Origin: Plazaster borealis
Lineage: Eukaryota; Echinodermata; Asteroidea; Forcipulatida; Labidiasteridae
Direction of reading: 5' to 3'
NCBI GenBank assembly: GCA_021014325.1
Contig: CM037472.1
Coordinates: 21,995,063 to 22,059,062 of the forward strand
Length of the DNA: 64,000 nucleotides
This document shows, piece by piece, positions 37,660-48,801 of this stretch; the first letter of the stretch is position 1, and each line of letters opens with the position of its first letter. A program made the position numbers and the translations under genes. The notes beneath the pieces were generated by a model, which saw only the letters and a list, made by a program, of their open reading frames with translations, was not told where the DNA came from and searched no databases.

Positions 37660-39471
37660 CATTAAACACAAAGCCATTGTGTATTAGTAAATTCTTAAAT
37701 ACTAATCATTAAAGTTGAAAGACGTTTTCTTTAAATTTGTTGAGAGAGAAGTTCAGATGATCAGTTTGTAATGTAAATATGTATGAAGTTCAAACTCATT
37801 GAGAGCTGAGCCACGTTTTAAAAAACAGACTGGTTTTCTGATAGTACCGGTGAGAGAAATGTCACAGGATGAGTGATTTCTATTTCTTGAGTACACCCTC
37901 AACAATGAGGAAATGTCATTATGACAGATACATTCAATTCTCTTGATTCCTCTGTCAATGTTGACCGTTGGTCATCACGGCAATGATTCAACGGCCATGA
38001 TTCTGTTGCATCCCTTGTGTATCTTATGCCATTGGACCGCTTTTCCATATCCGAGGGTAAATGATTGTTCCCACGGATTGTACACAAATCCTCCGTGACT
38101 AATCCAGCCCCGCTGAAACATAATACTTCTGTCGGCGGCGAAACGACGAGTTCATGAAGTGGCCAAAAAGAGGGGGAAAAGAGTTGTGTATTTGATGAGG
38201 GACAAATTAGAGTTTCCTCTCCCGGAAAAAAGAACATCCCAATGATGTTGAACCAACAAAGGGAAAAATAGTTTGACATTTCAGTCACGTTTCTGGCAGT
38301 GGACTTCTTTTCGTTCATTACCGGTACACAGATGTAGTACAATCTTATTGCGGTGTTGATACATGATTAAGGCTACCCGTGCAAAATCGCAGTCTCATTT
38401 GTAAGACATGAAGATTTGTGATATTTGTATTCAATCGTAGAATGTATAAACTACATCAAAGGTCACAGAATATTGTATATTGTGTGATACACAAATCTAC
38501 TTCATTTCTACTCACACATTCAGTTTGGATATTTCTCCTCCATTGTACAGGTCTCTCATTGTTTTGTTAAGGTCAATTCTTTGAAACTTGACAAAACTGG
38601 CCCCTCGGTTTTCACACCAAGGAACAAACATACCACCCCTCCAAAGGAATCCCTACATGGAACCCATGGTGAATTTCTACAAGTGCAGCAGGCCACAGGT
38701 CTTGATTGTGGGCACCTCTTTTCTTTCCCAGTTGGGTCATTTACGTCTCAGAGAGAGACCAGGTGAGGGGCCTCTGGCTATACACGGACCGATCTTTACG
38801 TCTAGATTTCACCGGATCACTCACTGTAACCAAGAGAGTCTGTCATTCCAAATTTGTGTCTAATTTTAGGTGTTTCTGATCGGCATCTCCGAGCACGGAA
38901 CCGTTCAGGGTGAGCAGCAAACTTGAAAACCCCATACTTCCCACCATGGTGGGATACAAAGAAGCAGTGGTTTTTTGGATCAGTGAAATGTGCTGTAGGC
39001 TGAATGGGTTGAGTGAGGTTTTGAGATGGCTGCTGGCCTTCATGTCATTTGCCTTTCAGTTGCACTCCAGCATTTTAGTGCAAAGTTAAAGGCTGCCTGA
39101 ATGAAAAGCATGCCACATTAAAGTAAAAATGTGCTTTCTGAGACTTTTTTTTGTCTACCAACAGTATGTTTGTTATGGACAAAAATTTGTTTTAAGTTAT
39201 CCCATTACTAATATATCAGTGAAGAAGGAACATGGTGATTTATACCTTTTGAAGCCAGTAACTTTTCAACTTCTTATTAGGACTGACTGTTTCCTCTTTT
39301 AAAACAACCACCTTTTTATTTCTCAGATCATTTAATTAAGTTTTCCACACTCATTTAATTTGACTGATGAAGTAATACCAGACACCAGACACCCCAAAAG
39401 GTTAGGCTTGTTTCCTTTTATTTTGAATACCTAGCAGGACACTATCTGAAACATCATTGAATAAATACAGA

Positions 39472-39486
39472 GGGGGGGGGGGGGGG
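39472..39486 (+). repeat. 15-base G homopolymer
   Basis: An uninterrupted run of G. Long G runs can form G-quadruplexes and are error-prone in sequencing. Confidence 0.9.
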
Positions 39487-40381
39487 CTGTATTAAAAAGG
39501 AATTTTCCATTTTGGATGTACATACTTTATGTAATGTACCAGTAGCCAAAAATGTGCCTCAGAAGAAATTAGCAAATTTACGAGAGAGAAAAAAATGTTT
39601 GTTGAGATTAATGTATCGTTAAGCGCATCAGTTTTTCGCGTACTATATGCAGTGCCATGCAATTGGAACCAGGCCAAAGTGATTGATAGGTGGTCAGTTC
39701 GTAGACAAGTGTTGAACCGCATTGAACTACATGGCTGCACCTTCCAAGAGTTTTTGGTTTGTTTGACTTCCTGACACCCTCTACGATGACTTTTAACGTC
39801 TAGATCAGGTCTATGAGTCATCTTAAATAGAGGTTAGGAGTGCTCCACTATGAAATCCACAAACTTCTCAGAAAATGGTGGTTTAAAACTGGAAACAATC
39901 GCACCCATTCTAACTTGTTTCCATGGCTATTAAAACTGGACATTAATCTAATCATAATAGGGGGGGCTTTAAGTGGAGGTTTGTTCAGGACCAGTGGACT
40001 GCAAAATACCTGTATGAATCTATCAGGGTCTTGCCTCTGGCACCAGACCCAGTCACAATGGTCACAATGCCCCCATAATACCAAGCCTTCTACATTGGAG
40101 GGTAACGATGATGATGATTGGACCAGCAGTCTTCATGAATGTCAAGTCAGTTTTTAGGTGATTTACATCCATTTTCTCAACCCTGTGGTGAAATTACTGA
40201 AGGGGCCATTTTGGGGGATGATGGATGAAAATGTTCCGACCCCACGACCTTTACTTTGAGGAAAGACTGTGGAGGGGAGTGAGAAGTAATCACAGGTGGT
40301 GTAGAGAGTGTGTCAAAACAGCATCAAATCATGTAATAACTCTCCACAAAAACAGCTTAAAACATTAGTCAGGATGCTGGA

Positions 40382-40393
40382 GGGGGGGGGGGG
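40382..40393 (+). repeat. 12-base G homopolymer
   Basis: An uninterrupted G run 0.9 kb from the one at 39472. Confidence 0.9.
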
Positions 40394-41610
40394 ACACTTT
40401 GTGGTCAGTCTTGTGATTTCAAGTCAGGGTACTTAACTTAAGGTCAGAGGTTAACCACAGCTTGCCCCAAGGAGAAGCAGACACTACACATACAAACAAC
40501 CACATAGTACCCTTGCTCTACACACAGATAAGAAATCCAATTCAAATCATATATTTATCTTTAATAATAACTGACACTGGAAAAATGGATGGTGGCCCCA
40601 TAATATATTTAGAGGAGATGGAACATGATTCAGAAAATCTGAATTTCAAAATAGCATAGTATTAGTATTAAGTAAGAAGAGCAGGCCTCCACGTTGTTAT
40701 GCGAAAAGTTAGCGGCCCTATCTTGTTATTCCCATCTGCTAATTTAGGTTTGAAGGACATCGCTTCCGGTGCTTGTGTTATAGTCTATCCATGGTCTATA
40801 CAGCCCCCTACCTGGACACCATGGATTTGTAGCAACACCAAGCCACTTGATGCTTTAACAATACCAAGAAGCGCTTAAGATCCTTAAACCAAGCCTTGTG
40901 ATTAACAGTATTAAGAGACATTGTGGGGTGCTCAAGTGGCCAAGGAATGCACCCTTCCTTTTTGGTTCCATCTTGAGCTAAACTTGTAGGTTGTTTCTTT
41001 TGTTAACACCTGAACAGTGCAACAACAACAAGGCCATTGTAGGGAATAGAGGAAGTCCATTAAAATAGCTATGTAAGTTTGTTGGGGGACTAGCACAGGT
41101 AAAAGCTTGTGTGTGAAAGACATTTTGAACAATGAAATCATTGAATGCAATACCTATGGTATTGTCCATGAACATATAGAGCAAGGGTTAATTATGTCAT
41201 AAACTACAGATATTGAGGAAAATTCATGTTAAGAAAACCTCAACTATCATAGAGATCAAACAAGAGATACCAGTACCACAGGCAGAGACAATCAAACTAG
41301 CTGCTATGAAAAGAAATGTGCTACATACACCCTGACAAACCTTTATATCTGCATTATCCTTGCACAGAAATATACCAAAATATCCTCATCATCAACCAGA
41401 ACAATACAGAATGTAGAACAAAATATAGAACCTTATGCAATACCCTAAGTTCTTGACCAACACTGGCGGAAACTCAAGGATACATTGTTACCCAATGATC
41501 AAACTTATTAAAGTTCATACAAAACTTTCTTCATAAGAACATATGGTCTCGTGTGTACTATTAAAACATTTTTTGGGAACCTTTGGCTTCAATGTACATT
41601 GGGACATGGC

Positions 41611-41880
41611 ATGTGTTTCTGATCAGCAGAGTGTGGGTTCGAGTCCTGGTCTTGACTCTTGTGTCATTTGTCCCTCAGATGGGACGTAAAGCTGTAGGTC
41701 CCCTGTTTATGTGTAATACATGTAAAAGAACCCACGACACTCCTTGTTGAAAGCACGAGTTTGCCCCGGTGTTTTGGATTGCCTCGTAGCACCTCGTAAA
41801 CCAATAAATGGTGCTACAAGTGTATAAATGGGTCTTACACATACCTGTATAATTTTTTTTTAGAAAAAAGCGCTGTGAGA
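41611..41880 (+). mobile_element. 5'-truncated copy of the tRNA-Leu SINE
   Basis: It starts in the variable arm (gtgtttctgatcagcagagt), keeps the T arm (gtgggttcgagtcctgg) and the central block (gatgggacgtaaagctgtag), and ends near aaaaaagcgctgtgag. The acceptor and anticodon half is missing. Confidence 0.75.
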
Positions 41881-44641
41881 AAACGCAAAAGAACTACGTA
41901 TTTCTATTGTTTGTTAGTATTGCTTTGACATAAAAAGGAAACAATATCTTAAACTTGCCTCAACCTTTGAACATGTGCCCGACTATGCACAGTCTAGTAT
42001 CTGCTTGTTTTCAATGAGTAGCTACATTAAGTAACTCTCTGCTAATCAACAAGAACATCAATAGGATGAATACAAAAAACAAGCCTTTCATTCCGAGAAA
42101 TATCCATAATTTTTCCAATTAGCATTCGACGCAGTTGAATGCCCTCGGTAAACAATTGCAGACAATAAATTTGAGAAATAATCATCACAGCAATCAAGTA
42201 GATGTAAACAAAGTAGTAGCCCAACAAAATGAATCTTACATCCATGCTTCCTGAAACAAGATAGATGTAGGGGGATTTATTGATGTCTGACTCAGCTTTT
42301 TCAAAAAAATATTTACATTTGTCATCTCAAATTGGAAGATCTACCAATTTTTTCGGATGAGTTGACAATAAAACAGTGCAGTGTATCTTTTATCCTTCTT
42401 ACTTTGAGTAAAGTTCAAGAGAGCAAATTAAAGAGCATATCTTTTGAAGACTTACTACAAAGCACTGTTCTTGAGTTCCTTGCATGAAGTACTCACTTCA
42501 CTGAAACATTACTTAGTAAAATTTGTAACGAATAAAAACATGATATTGTTTGACTCATTACCTGACCAATTATTTTTTAGAGTAGGACTAATTAATTTCC
42601 TGTCATTACAAATTGAATTCTGTGAATTACCAATCATGATGACAATTAGGAAAAATAATCAATTTTCAAAGATTTAATAATATTGATTGGTCATTTCATA
42701 GTGTGTTGACGAATCCTTTAATTGGGAGACTGACCAAGGTTAGTAAAAAAAAATCATTCGACATGAAGGACTTTTTTTCTTAATCAATTGACCAAGTTAT
42801 GTTTTACGGTGTATGGTAGCATTTTATTTGTAAAGTTTCGAACACTAAAAAATATATAATGGTAAATGTCTGATTTACCATTAATTATATGTATACAGAA
42901 TATGGAAAAGATGCCAAAACCGACTGCCATTTTTACACACATTATGACCAAAAATTGCATCTTATTTATCACAATAAGATACTGGTTTGGGGTCATTATG
43001 AGTAAAAAAGTGACGGTCGCATATGGCATCTTAACCCAATACATACCATCACTGCAGACAGAAATCCATTCCAAATCAGTATTCAAGATATTATTCCAAT
43101 GAAGAATTGAAGGTTTTATAACATTAAGGTATCTAGTTGAGTTCTTGTGCCCTCAGTAAAGGGCCAGGTGAATCATGGACCCTTAGAATCCATGGGTGAA
43201 TGACCAACCTTTTAAAAAAAAGAGCCCAGGAATAATCACGTAGCTCCAGTCCCCACTGTACCATGGATTGCCAGTCTTAATAGCTGGCGATAATCCTCAC
43301 AAGGCAATAACTAGGAAATGAGAAATTGTATCAGCAGTGTGAGCTATTAATATCATACGCAGCAGCAGGCCATGGAGGAACTTGCCAAATCTTGCTACAT
43401 CTTTTTGTGTACTACAGAATGATGAATTGACAGTAACCACAGACAGTGAATCACTATCACAGAGAGTAACAAAGCCTTGGGCTGCCGCAGGTCCAGGAGG
43501 GATGACCCAAGACAATCCACCCCTGGCATTTGAGGAAGTATGGAAGAAAAAGATACACACTTTGATGGCACGCCCCTTCTGTGAATGCAACACTCTCTGA
43601 AGTCATCAAGAGTGTTAGTTGTCTAATCATAAATCTGTGAGGAGGAAGCGCGGAGATTATGTACAAATCGCTGGGATTTGCCGCTCTCACAGATGACATT
43701 CTCGTGTTGGTTCAAAAGTGGCCCTGGATGAGTGAAATAGAAATGGTCACATTGTGGATATGACAAGGCGTGCTCTGTGCTACAGTAATTGGGGTGTATC
43801 CCCCCATGATGTAGCAGTTGACCGCAAAGGTTACAGGCAGTAACAGCTCACATGGGATCCATGGAGTGTAGATCAATCTGAATCACTCAGTGTCAATTTG
43901 GGCAATCTAAACTCAAATTGAACATTTTAGTTGAAATAATACAAAGGGGACAAAAAAAGGCAAATGCAACAACTGGTCAGGATTCGGTTCAAATGCACCC
44001 TGGAGACAGAGGCACAAACAATGTTACGTTTAAACGAAACTGACAGCTCAAGAAACTCAATATAAAGTTAACACAAGGCGGATACTCTATACACATTGAA
44101 TACACTGCAAAGTCCCAAACCAAAATTTGCTTAAGCGGGAACGGTCTACCAAAGAACTGACCCAAGTGTAAATACAGCCATTGCCCTAAGGTATAAAACA
44201 GCCCAAATTAGCAAACACAGTCCAACATTGTCACTTGTCATTGTCACATTTTAGTTCATTCAATACAATAACTTTAGTTGTTATGGAGTTTGGGTGAATA
44301 TTCTCCTCTCCTTGTGAGAGGGGAGAATACTCCTCTCTCTATTTCAGCAACTTGTTGTGTGGGTGAGACTGAGAGTCATTGCTGACAAAAAAGTCTGAAA
44401 CTGAGATCCTGATTTGAGGAGGTATATTGAAATGATGGCATTCCACCTTTTGATAAACCCCTGGAGTCATAGATTCCAAGGAGTTTTGGGGAACAGTATC
44501 CTCAGTGCTAGAGAAGTAGATCAAAGAGCCTGACTTATTTTATTTGGAGGAAAATACAGCATTTTTTGTGTTTACCAGGCAGACTTAAAAAAGTATAAAT
44601 GTAGATAAGTCTGAAATTTCTTATCCCTGTTTGTTCAACCA
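41881..44641. other. No gene seen
   Basis: Very AT-rich from 42000 to 43100, then a moderately GC-rich patch at 43440-43720 with overlapping ORFs on both strands, none recognisable. One short inverted repeat lies at 44299. Confidence 0.45.
44299..44329. repeat. Short inverted repeat, TATTCTCCTCTC stem
   Basis: tattctcctctc (44299-44310) pairs with gagaggggagaata (44316-44329) with a small bulge and a 5-base loop. No T-run terminator-like context suggests a function. Confidence 0.6.
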
Positions 44642-45171
44642 GGGCCCAATTTCATAGAGCGGCTTACAGGTATTGTACACTTTTGGTAACAGCTCAAAAT
44701 CAGTGTCCACATTTTATGTGATTCAACATATGCATGAACAAACAAACCTGTGAAAGTTTGAGCTCAATTGGTCATCGAGATCACAAGAAAATAGTGAAAA
44801 GAGACCTTATGTGTTTTCTGTTTTTTCAAAATATCGCGCGTGATAAAAACTATTGTTTTACTCATTTCTCAGAAACGATAGCATTTTAGGCAGAAATATT
44901 TTAAGGAACCCTTTCAACCATTACTTACTTTAAATCATGTAAGTTATGTGTGAATCTGTGAACATTTGTGTTTTTCGATCTTACCAATAGTGTACAGGGC
45001 CTTTAAGCACAAAAAGTAGCTAAGCACAACAAATGTTTTCTTACCAGAATAAGGTTACCAGCCAAAATAGCATGTCACATGTACAATCTGTGACTGGTAG
45101 CCTGCTTACTTTTGCTTAGCAGCAACATTTTAAGCACTAATTCCTTCTTAAGCAGCTCTATGAAATTGCTC
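44642..45171. mobile_element. GGGCCC-type MITE interrupted by a TTAA-type MITE
   Basis: The left part (44642-44663, gggcccaatttcatagagcg) and right part (45007-45171, from agcacaaaaagtagc to aagcagctctatgaaattgc) together match the intact copy at 33851-34043. They are split by the 343-bp element at 44664-45006. The right end has lost its GGGCCC. Confidence 0.8.
44664..45006 (+). mobile_element. TTAA-type MITE nested inside a GGGCCC-type element
   Basis: It begins TTAC+AGGTATTGTACACTTTTGG and ends CCAATAGTGTACAGGGCCT+TTAA. It interrupts another element (44642-45171) at the GCTTAAGCAC site that is intact in the copy at 33851. This shows that the insertion target is TTAA; the left TTAA has mutated to TTAC. 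Internal sequence pairs it with the copy at 31997-32324. Confidence 0.78.
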
Positions 45172-46553
45172 CTACAACAAGTTGGATGAGTCTTATCCCC
45201 TGTAGAAGGTATTACAGGAAGAGCCCTTAATAACGGTCCCATTATGAAGAGGAAAGTCTCAAATTAGCCATTACCCAGGGTCCAGTGTCTGAGCCGAGGC
45301 CATGCTGATCCACCTGCTAAAGGGTTACAGGTGGCTACATGAGGTGTGTCTGTTTTCATTTGAGGCCACATAAAAAAAAACAATTGTTAATCGTCCACGC
45401 TCGACCCTACAAAATCCCCCGCCCCCCCCCTTTTTTTTCCAGCCCATAAAAAACTTCTTTTATAACTCAAAAAATTTCCAGCCGATTTGTTTTCTTCAAA
45501 TCTATAGGCTGGAAAAGATATTTTGAAGAAAGGTAATTCATTGTTGGAAAACCAGAACAATTCTTCAAATATTTACTTAGGCTGCATACACTGCGTGTTC
45601 TGTTAGTTTTTTGAAAATGTTTACAGATAATGTCATCTAGGAGTTAAATGGGTTTAACAAAACAACTAAAAACGAAAAAATACCCAAACCCTCTGTTTTA
45701 TAGTGATTGTGATGATTTCTTTATTCTTTATTTCATATTTTGCCATGTCCAAAAAAACAACAAAAAAACGCCCTCCCACCCCACCCTCCCAAAAAAAGGA
45801 CGCTCAACATTTTTTTGTTCTGTGGCCTAATAAAGAGATAAGGGGGGCCAGAACCCTCCCTGCTGGCTTGCAGAGTTAATAAGGCTGTGGAGTGGGTGCA
45901 GATGGTATGATATCTCACAGCGCAAGGACAGACAGAAATATCCGCACTATGATTTCATAGGTTAAGGAAAATTAAAAGCTTATAGACTTATCTAATCGTG
46001 ACCATGAATATTCTATTAATGGCATTGTCCATTTGTTGAGACATGTTGGTGAGTTCTGCAATACTTAGATAATGGAGACAGGCGCAGAACGTATTATTCT
46101 CTAATGTGTCTTTGTTCCAATGTGAAATGTCAGCCAGTTTAGATATTTACAAAATACTTGCTCAACAAGAGTTTGAACACTCTTTCCCAAACCCCACCAT
46201 TGATGTTTAGTGGAAAGTTACCCTGTAAACTGTGACACCCACCCCCCCCTTCTCTTAGAAGACAAAATAGTCCTCACTCATCAACTCCAACAGTGATACC
46301 ACTATCATTATAATTATCTGTCAACAGTTCTGCTACTGCCATCTTGTTCAAAAATTGTTCAAATCAAGTTGTTGTCCATCTTTGCAGTCTCCTTGATTCC
46401 CATTTAGAACAAACCTATGTGTTTGTTTTCTTAGATAATACCTGATTTTATCTGAAATAACCAAAACACATGCTTTTTATCCAATGTTATGATTCTATTC
46501 TGTCCCTCATCCTGGTCACTGGACTCCTTTGTCACTTTTAATCAGAATGTTCC

Positions 46554-47062
46554 TTAAAGGCACTGTACACGTTTGGTAATTTACTCAAATATATATTAGC
46601 ATAAAAACTTACTTGGGAACGAGCAACGTTGATAGTATAAAACATTGTGAGAAATGACTCCCTCTGAAGTAACGTAGTTTTTGAAAAAGAGGTAATTTCT
46701 CACTAACATAATAAAAACTTCTTGCAAGAAGTTTTTATTCCTATCTGAAAGCACACAAATTTGTAGCAACGTTGATAGTATAAAACATTGTGAGAAACGA
46801 CTCCCTCTGAAGTAACGTAGTTTTTGAGAAAGAGGTAATTTCTCACTAACATAATAAAAACTTCTTGCAAGAAGTTTTTATTCCTATCTGAAAGCACACA
46901 AATTTGTACAACAAGGGTGTTTTTTCTTTCATCATTTTCTTGCAACTTCGATGACCAATTGAGCCCAAATTTTCACAGGCTTGTTATTTTATGCATATGT
47001 TGGGATACACCAAGTGAGAACACTGGTCTTTGACAATTACCAAACGTGTTCAGTGCCTTTAA
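46554..47062 (-). mobile_element. TTAA-type MITE with internal tandem duplication
   Basis: TTAA lies at 46554-46557 and 47059-47062, with AGGCACTGTACACGTTTGGT termini. Relative to the copies at 14580 and 24134 it lies in the opposite orientation. At 509 bp it is about 130-150 bp longer than its relatives because a 143-bp block is repeated twice. Several overlapping ORFs here arise from the duplication only. Confidence 0.82.
46623..46908. repeat. 143-bp tandem duplication inside a MITE
   Basis: Unit 1 runs 46623-46765 and unit 2 runs 46766-46908. Both start gcaacgttgatagtataaaa and end aaatttgta. Only a few differences are visible (for example aaatgactc versus aaacgactc), so the duplication is recent relative to the element. 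Each unit contains a perfect 30-bp palindrome centred on TTGCAA, able to form a 15-bp stem. Confidence 0.88.
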
Positions 47063-48656
47063 CTTCTCTTAAATGTTTTCTTGCTCTGTGGTTGCATTAA
47101 TACGCTGCAGATTGCTGTTGTGAAGACTCTGGTTTCAAGAAGCATACCTAGTTATCCTCACCAACATAATGCAGTGATTAGCAGTGTGCTGTAAAAAATT
47201 GGCTACTGCCATTAAGTGATTATTGAAGCCATGCAATGGGCAATAAAACTGACACCTTACAGCACACAGCAACATAAAACATTTGATGAAGTGTTGGAAG
47301 AGTTAAATTTGTAGTTTTCTCTGGGGATGGTAGCCAAGAGTAGACCCTCTGGTTTAATTACTGATCAGGTATGGTATACCTAATTCAACACCTGTTGTCC
47401 TTACTCACATCTCCTTCAATTGGCTTGGTATTTCAATCATTTGACAAATTCTAGACAATAAATTTCCAGTTTCGGCAAAAGGATTGGCTTGTTTGAAATG
47501 TTGATTCATTCTCCACTCAGAGAAAACAAAAAGGGATTGACAACTTTGCTATAGTTATTTCAAGTCAACACTTGTGCATGTATTTTGTTTTTCACACTGC
47601 ATGTTTTGTGTAGGCGCCTTAATCGAGTTTTGGATACATGCGCGCCATATGAGTCTATTATTAATATTATTGTTGAGCAATCACAACATGGGTGTATGAC
47701 ATGATCAGACCTCTGATAAATTTACACACTTTACATAGACTAAATTACATAAATAACAACAAAGTAGTGGTTTTTAGAAAGGAAATCATGCTAAAAGTTA
47801 ATATGTAAAACAACATTTTAATTACCGGAAAATAACATTTTGGTAAACCAGAAAAATAGTTAAAATGGCCAAAATAGTTAAAAACTCCTCAACCCCCAAG
47901 AATTGAACGTTGTTTGTATATTAATAGGGGCATGTCAATCTGTACTAGTTACCCTGTAGAATATTCTTTTGAAGAATATTTGAATTGTCTAATGTAACCT
48001 GACCTTGTTTAGGTGTCTCAAACCAGTAAATATAATGAACAATCATTTTTTCCCCCCAAAAAAGTAAACTTATATGATGGACAGTTTCAAGTACAATTTC
48101 AACTTCCGAATGGTCCACTTTTGAAGTCCATGTTTTGATGACACTTGTTAACGTTCGTATTTTTAATTCCACGCATAAGTCACAAGCTAATTTGCACAGC
48201 CCACATATCACCACATTGTTATTTCAGAACAGTGTAGTCACACTTATCGGTGATTACAATGAATGCAAAAATTGATGGAGGGTCACCGCAACTGTTGACA
48301 CTGTTCTACTTTTGTCAGTGTTATTATTATGCTTTTGTTCCTGTCCTACAACATGTTCGCCCCGTATTGAAATCATCAAAATGTTGTTGAAATGGAAACT
48401 TTGCGGAGTACGATCGATGCGTGTTTTCATCAATTGGGTTGTGGAAATGGGTCACACAAGTGCTTTGTACATAGACCGCTATTCACAGAGGCCTGGATTT
48501 GCTGTTCAAGTTGGTAATTACTTTCAACAAAAGCTCTTTTGTTGTGTTTCTCCAAAGCTCTTTCTCCGGTTGGTGGTATTATTGATATTGGGATCAACAA
48601 AAAAACCAAGGTTTCTTGGGAACACTGAGAAGTAAGACCAAAAGCCCCGAGTCTAA
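47063..48656. other. No gene seen
   Basis: AT-rich sequence between the duplicated MITE and the foldback element. ORFs at 47945-48214 and 48312-48635 show no family similarity. Confidence 0.45.
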
Positions 48657-48801
48657 GGCCGTGTCTGAAATGCCGGCTACAGCTACGGCTACGGCTACGG
48701 CTAGATTTCCGCGTCATCATGCACTGAAGTATAGGATGTCCTTAGCAACACCCTTAGCAACAGCCGTAGCCGTAGCTGTAGCCGCCAATTCGGATACGGC
48801 C
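48657..48801. mobile_element. Foldback element with CGGCTA hexamer ends
   Basis: The left end ggccgtgtctgaaatgccgg, followed by repeated ctacgg hexamers, is answered at the right end by the complement (repeated agccgt/agctgt, then cgccaattcggatacggcc). The arms are about 40-45 bp around a roughly 55-bp centre. Overlapping ORFs on both strands rich in Arg/Ser or Ala/Thr are translations of the hexamer repeat, not proteins. Confidence 0.75.

Larger units (their letters stand above)
37660..41610. other. No gene seen
   Basis: Contains a minus-strand ORF of 147 codons (37899-38342) with no recognisable domain in a somewhat GC-richer segment, and the two G homopolymers. No element of the families described above was recognised. 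Confidence 0.45.

Noticed and set aside
37241..37669. 142-codon minus-strand ORF as a gene
   Set aside because: Its N-terminal half is the antisense of the interspersed element at 37497-37659, which recurs at 19538.
46703..46945. 80-codon minus-strand ORF with repeated peptide
   Set aside because: The repeat in the peptide comes from the 143-bp tandem duplication inside the MITE. The same peptide appears in the copy at 14619 and has no known function.
48430..48720. Arg/Ser-rich minus-strand ORF resembling an SR protein
   Set aside because: The RSRSRS stretch is simply the CGGCTA hexamer repeat of the foldback element read in frame.
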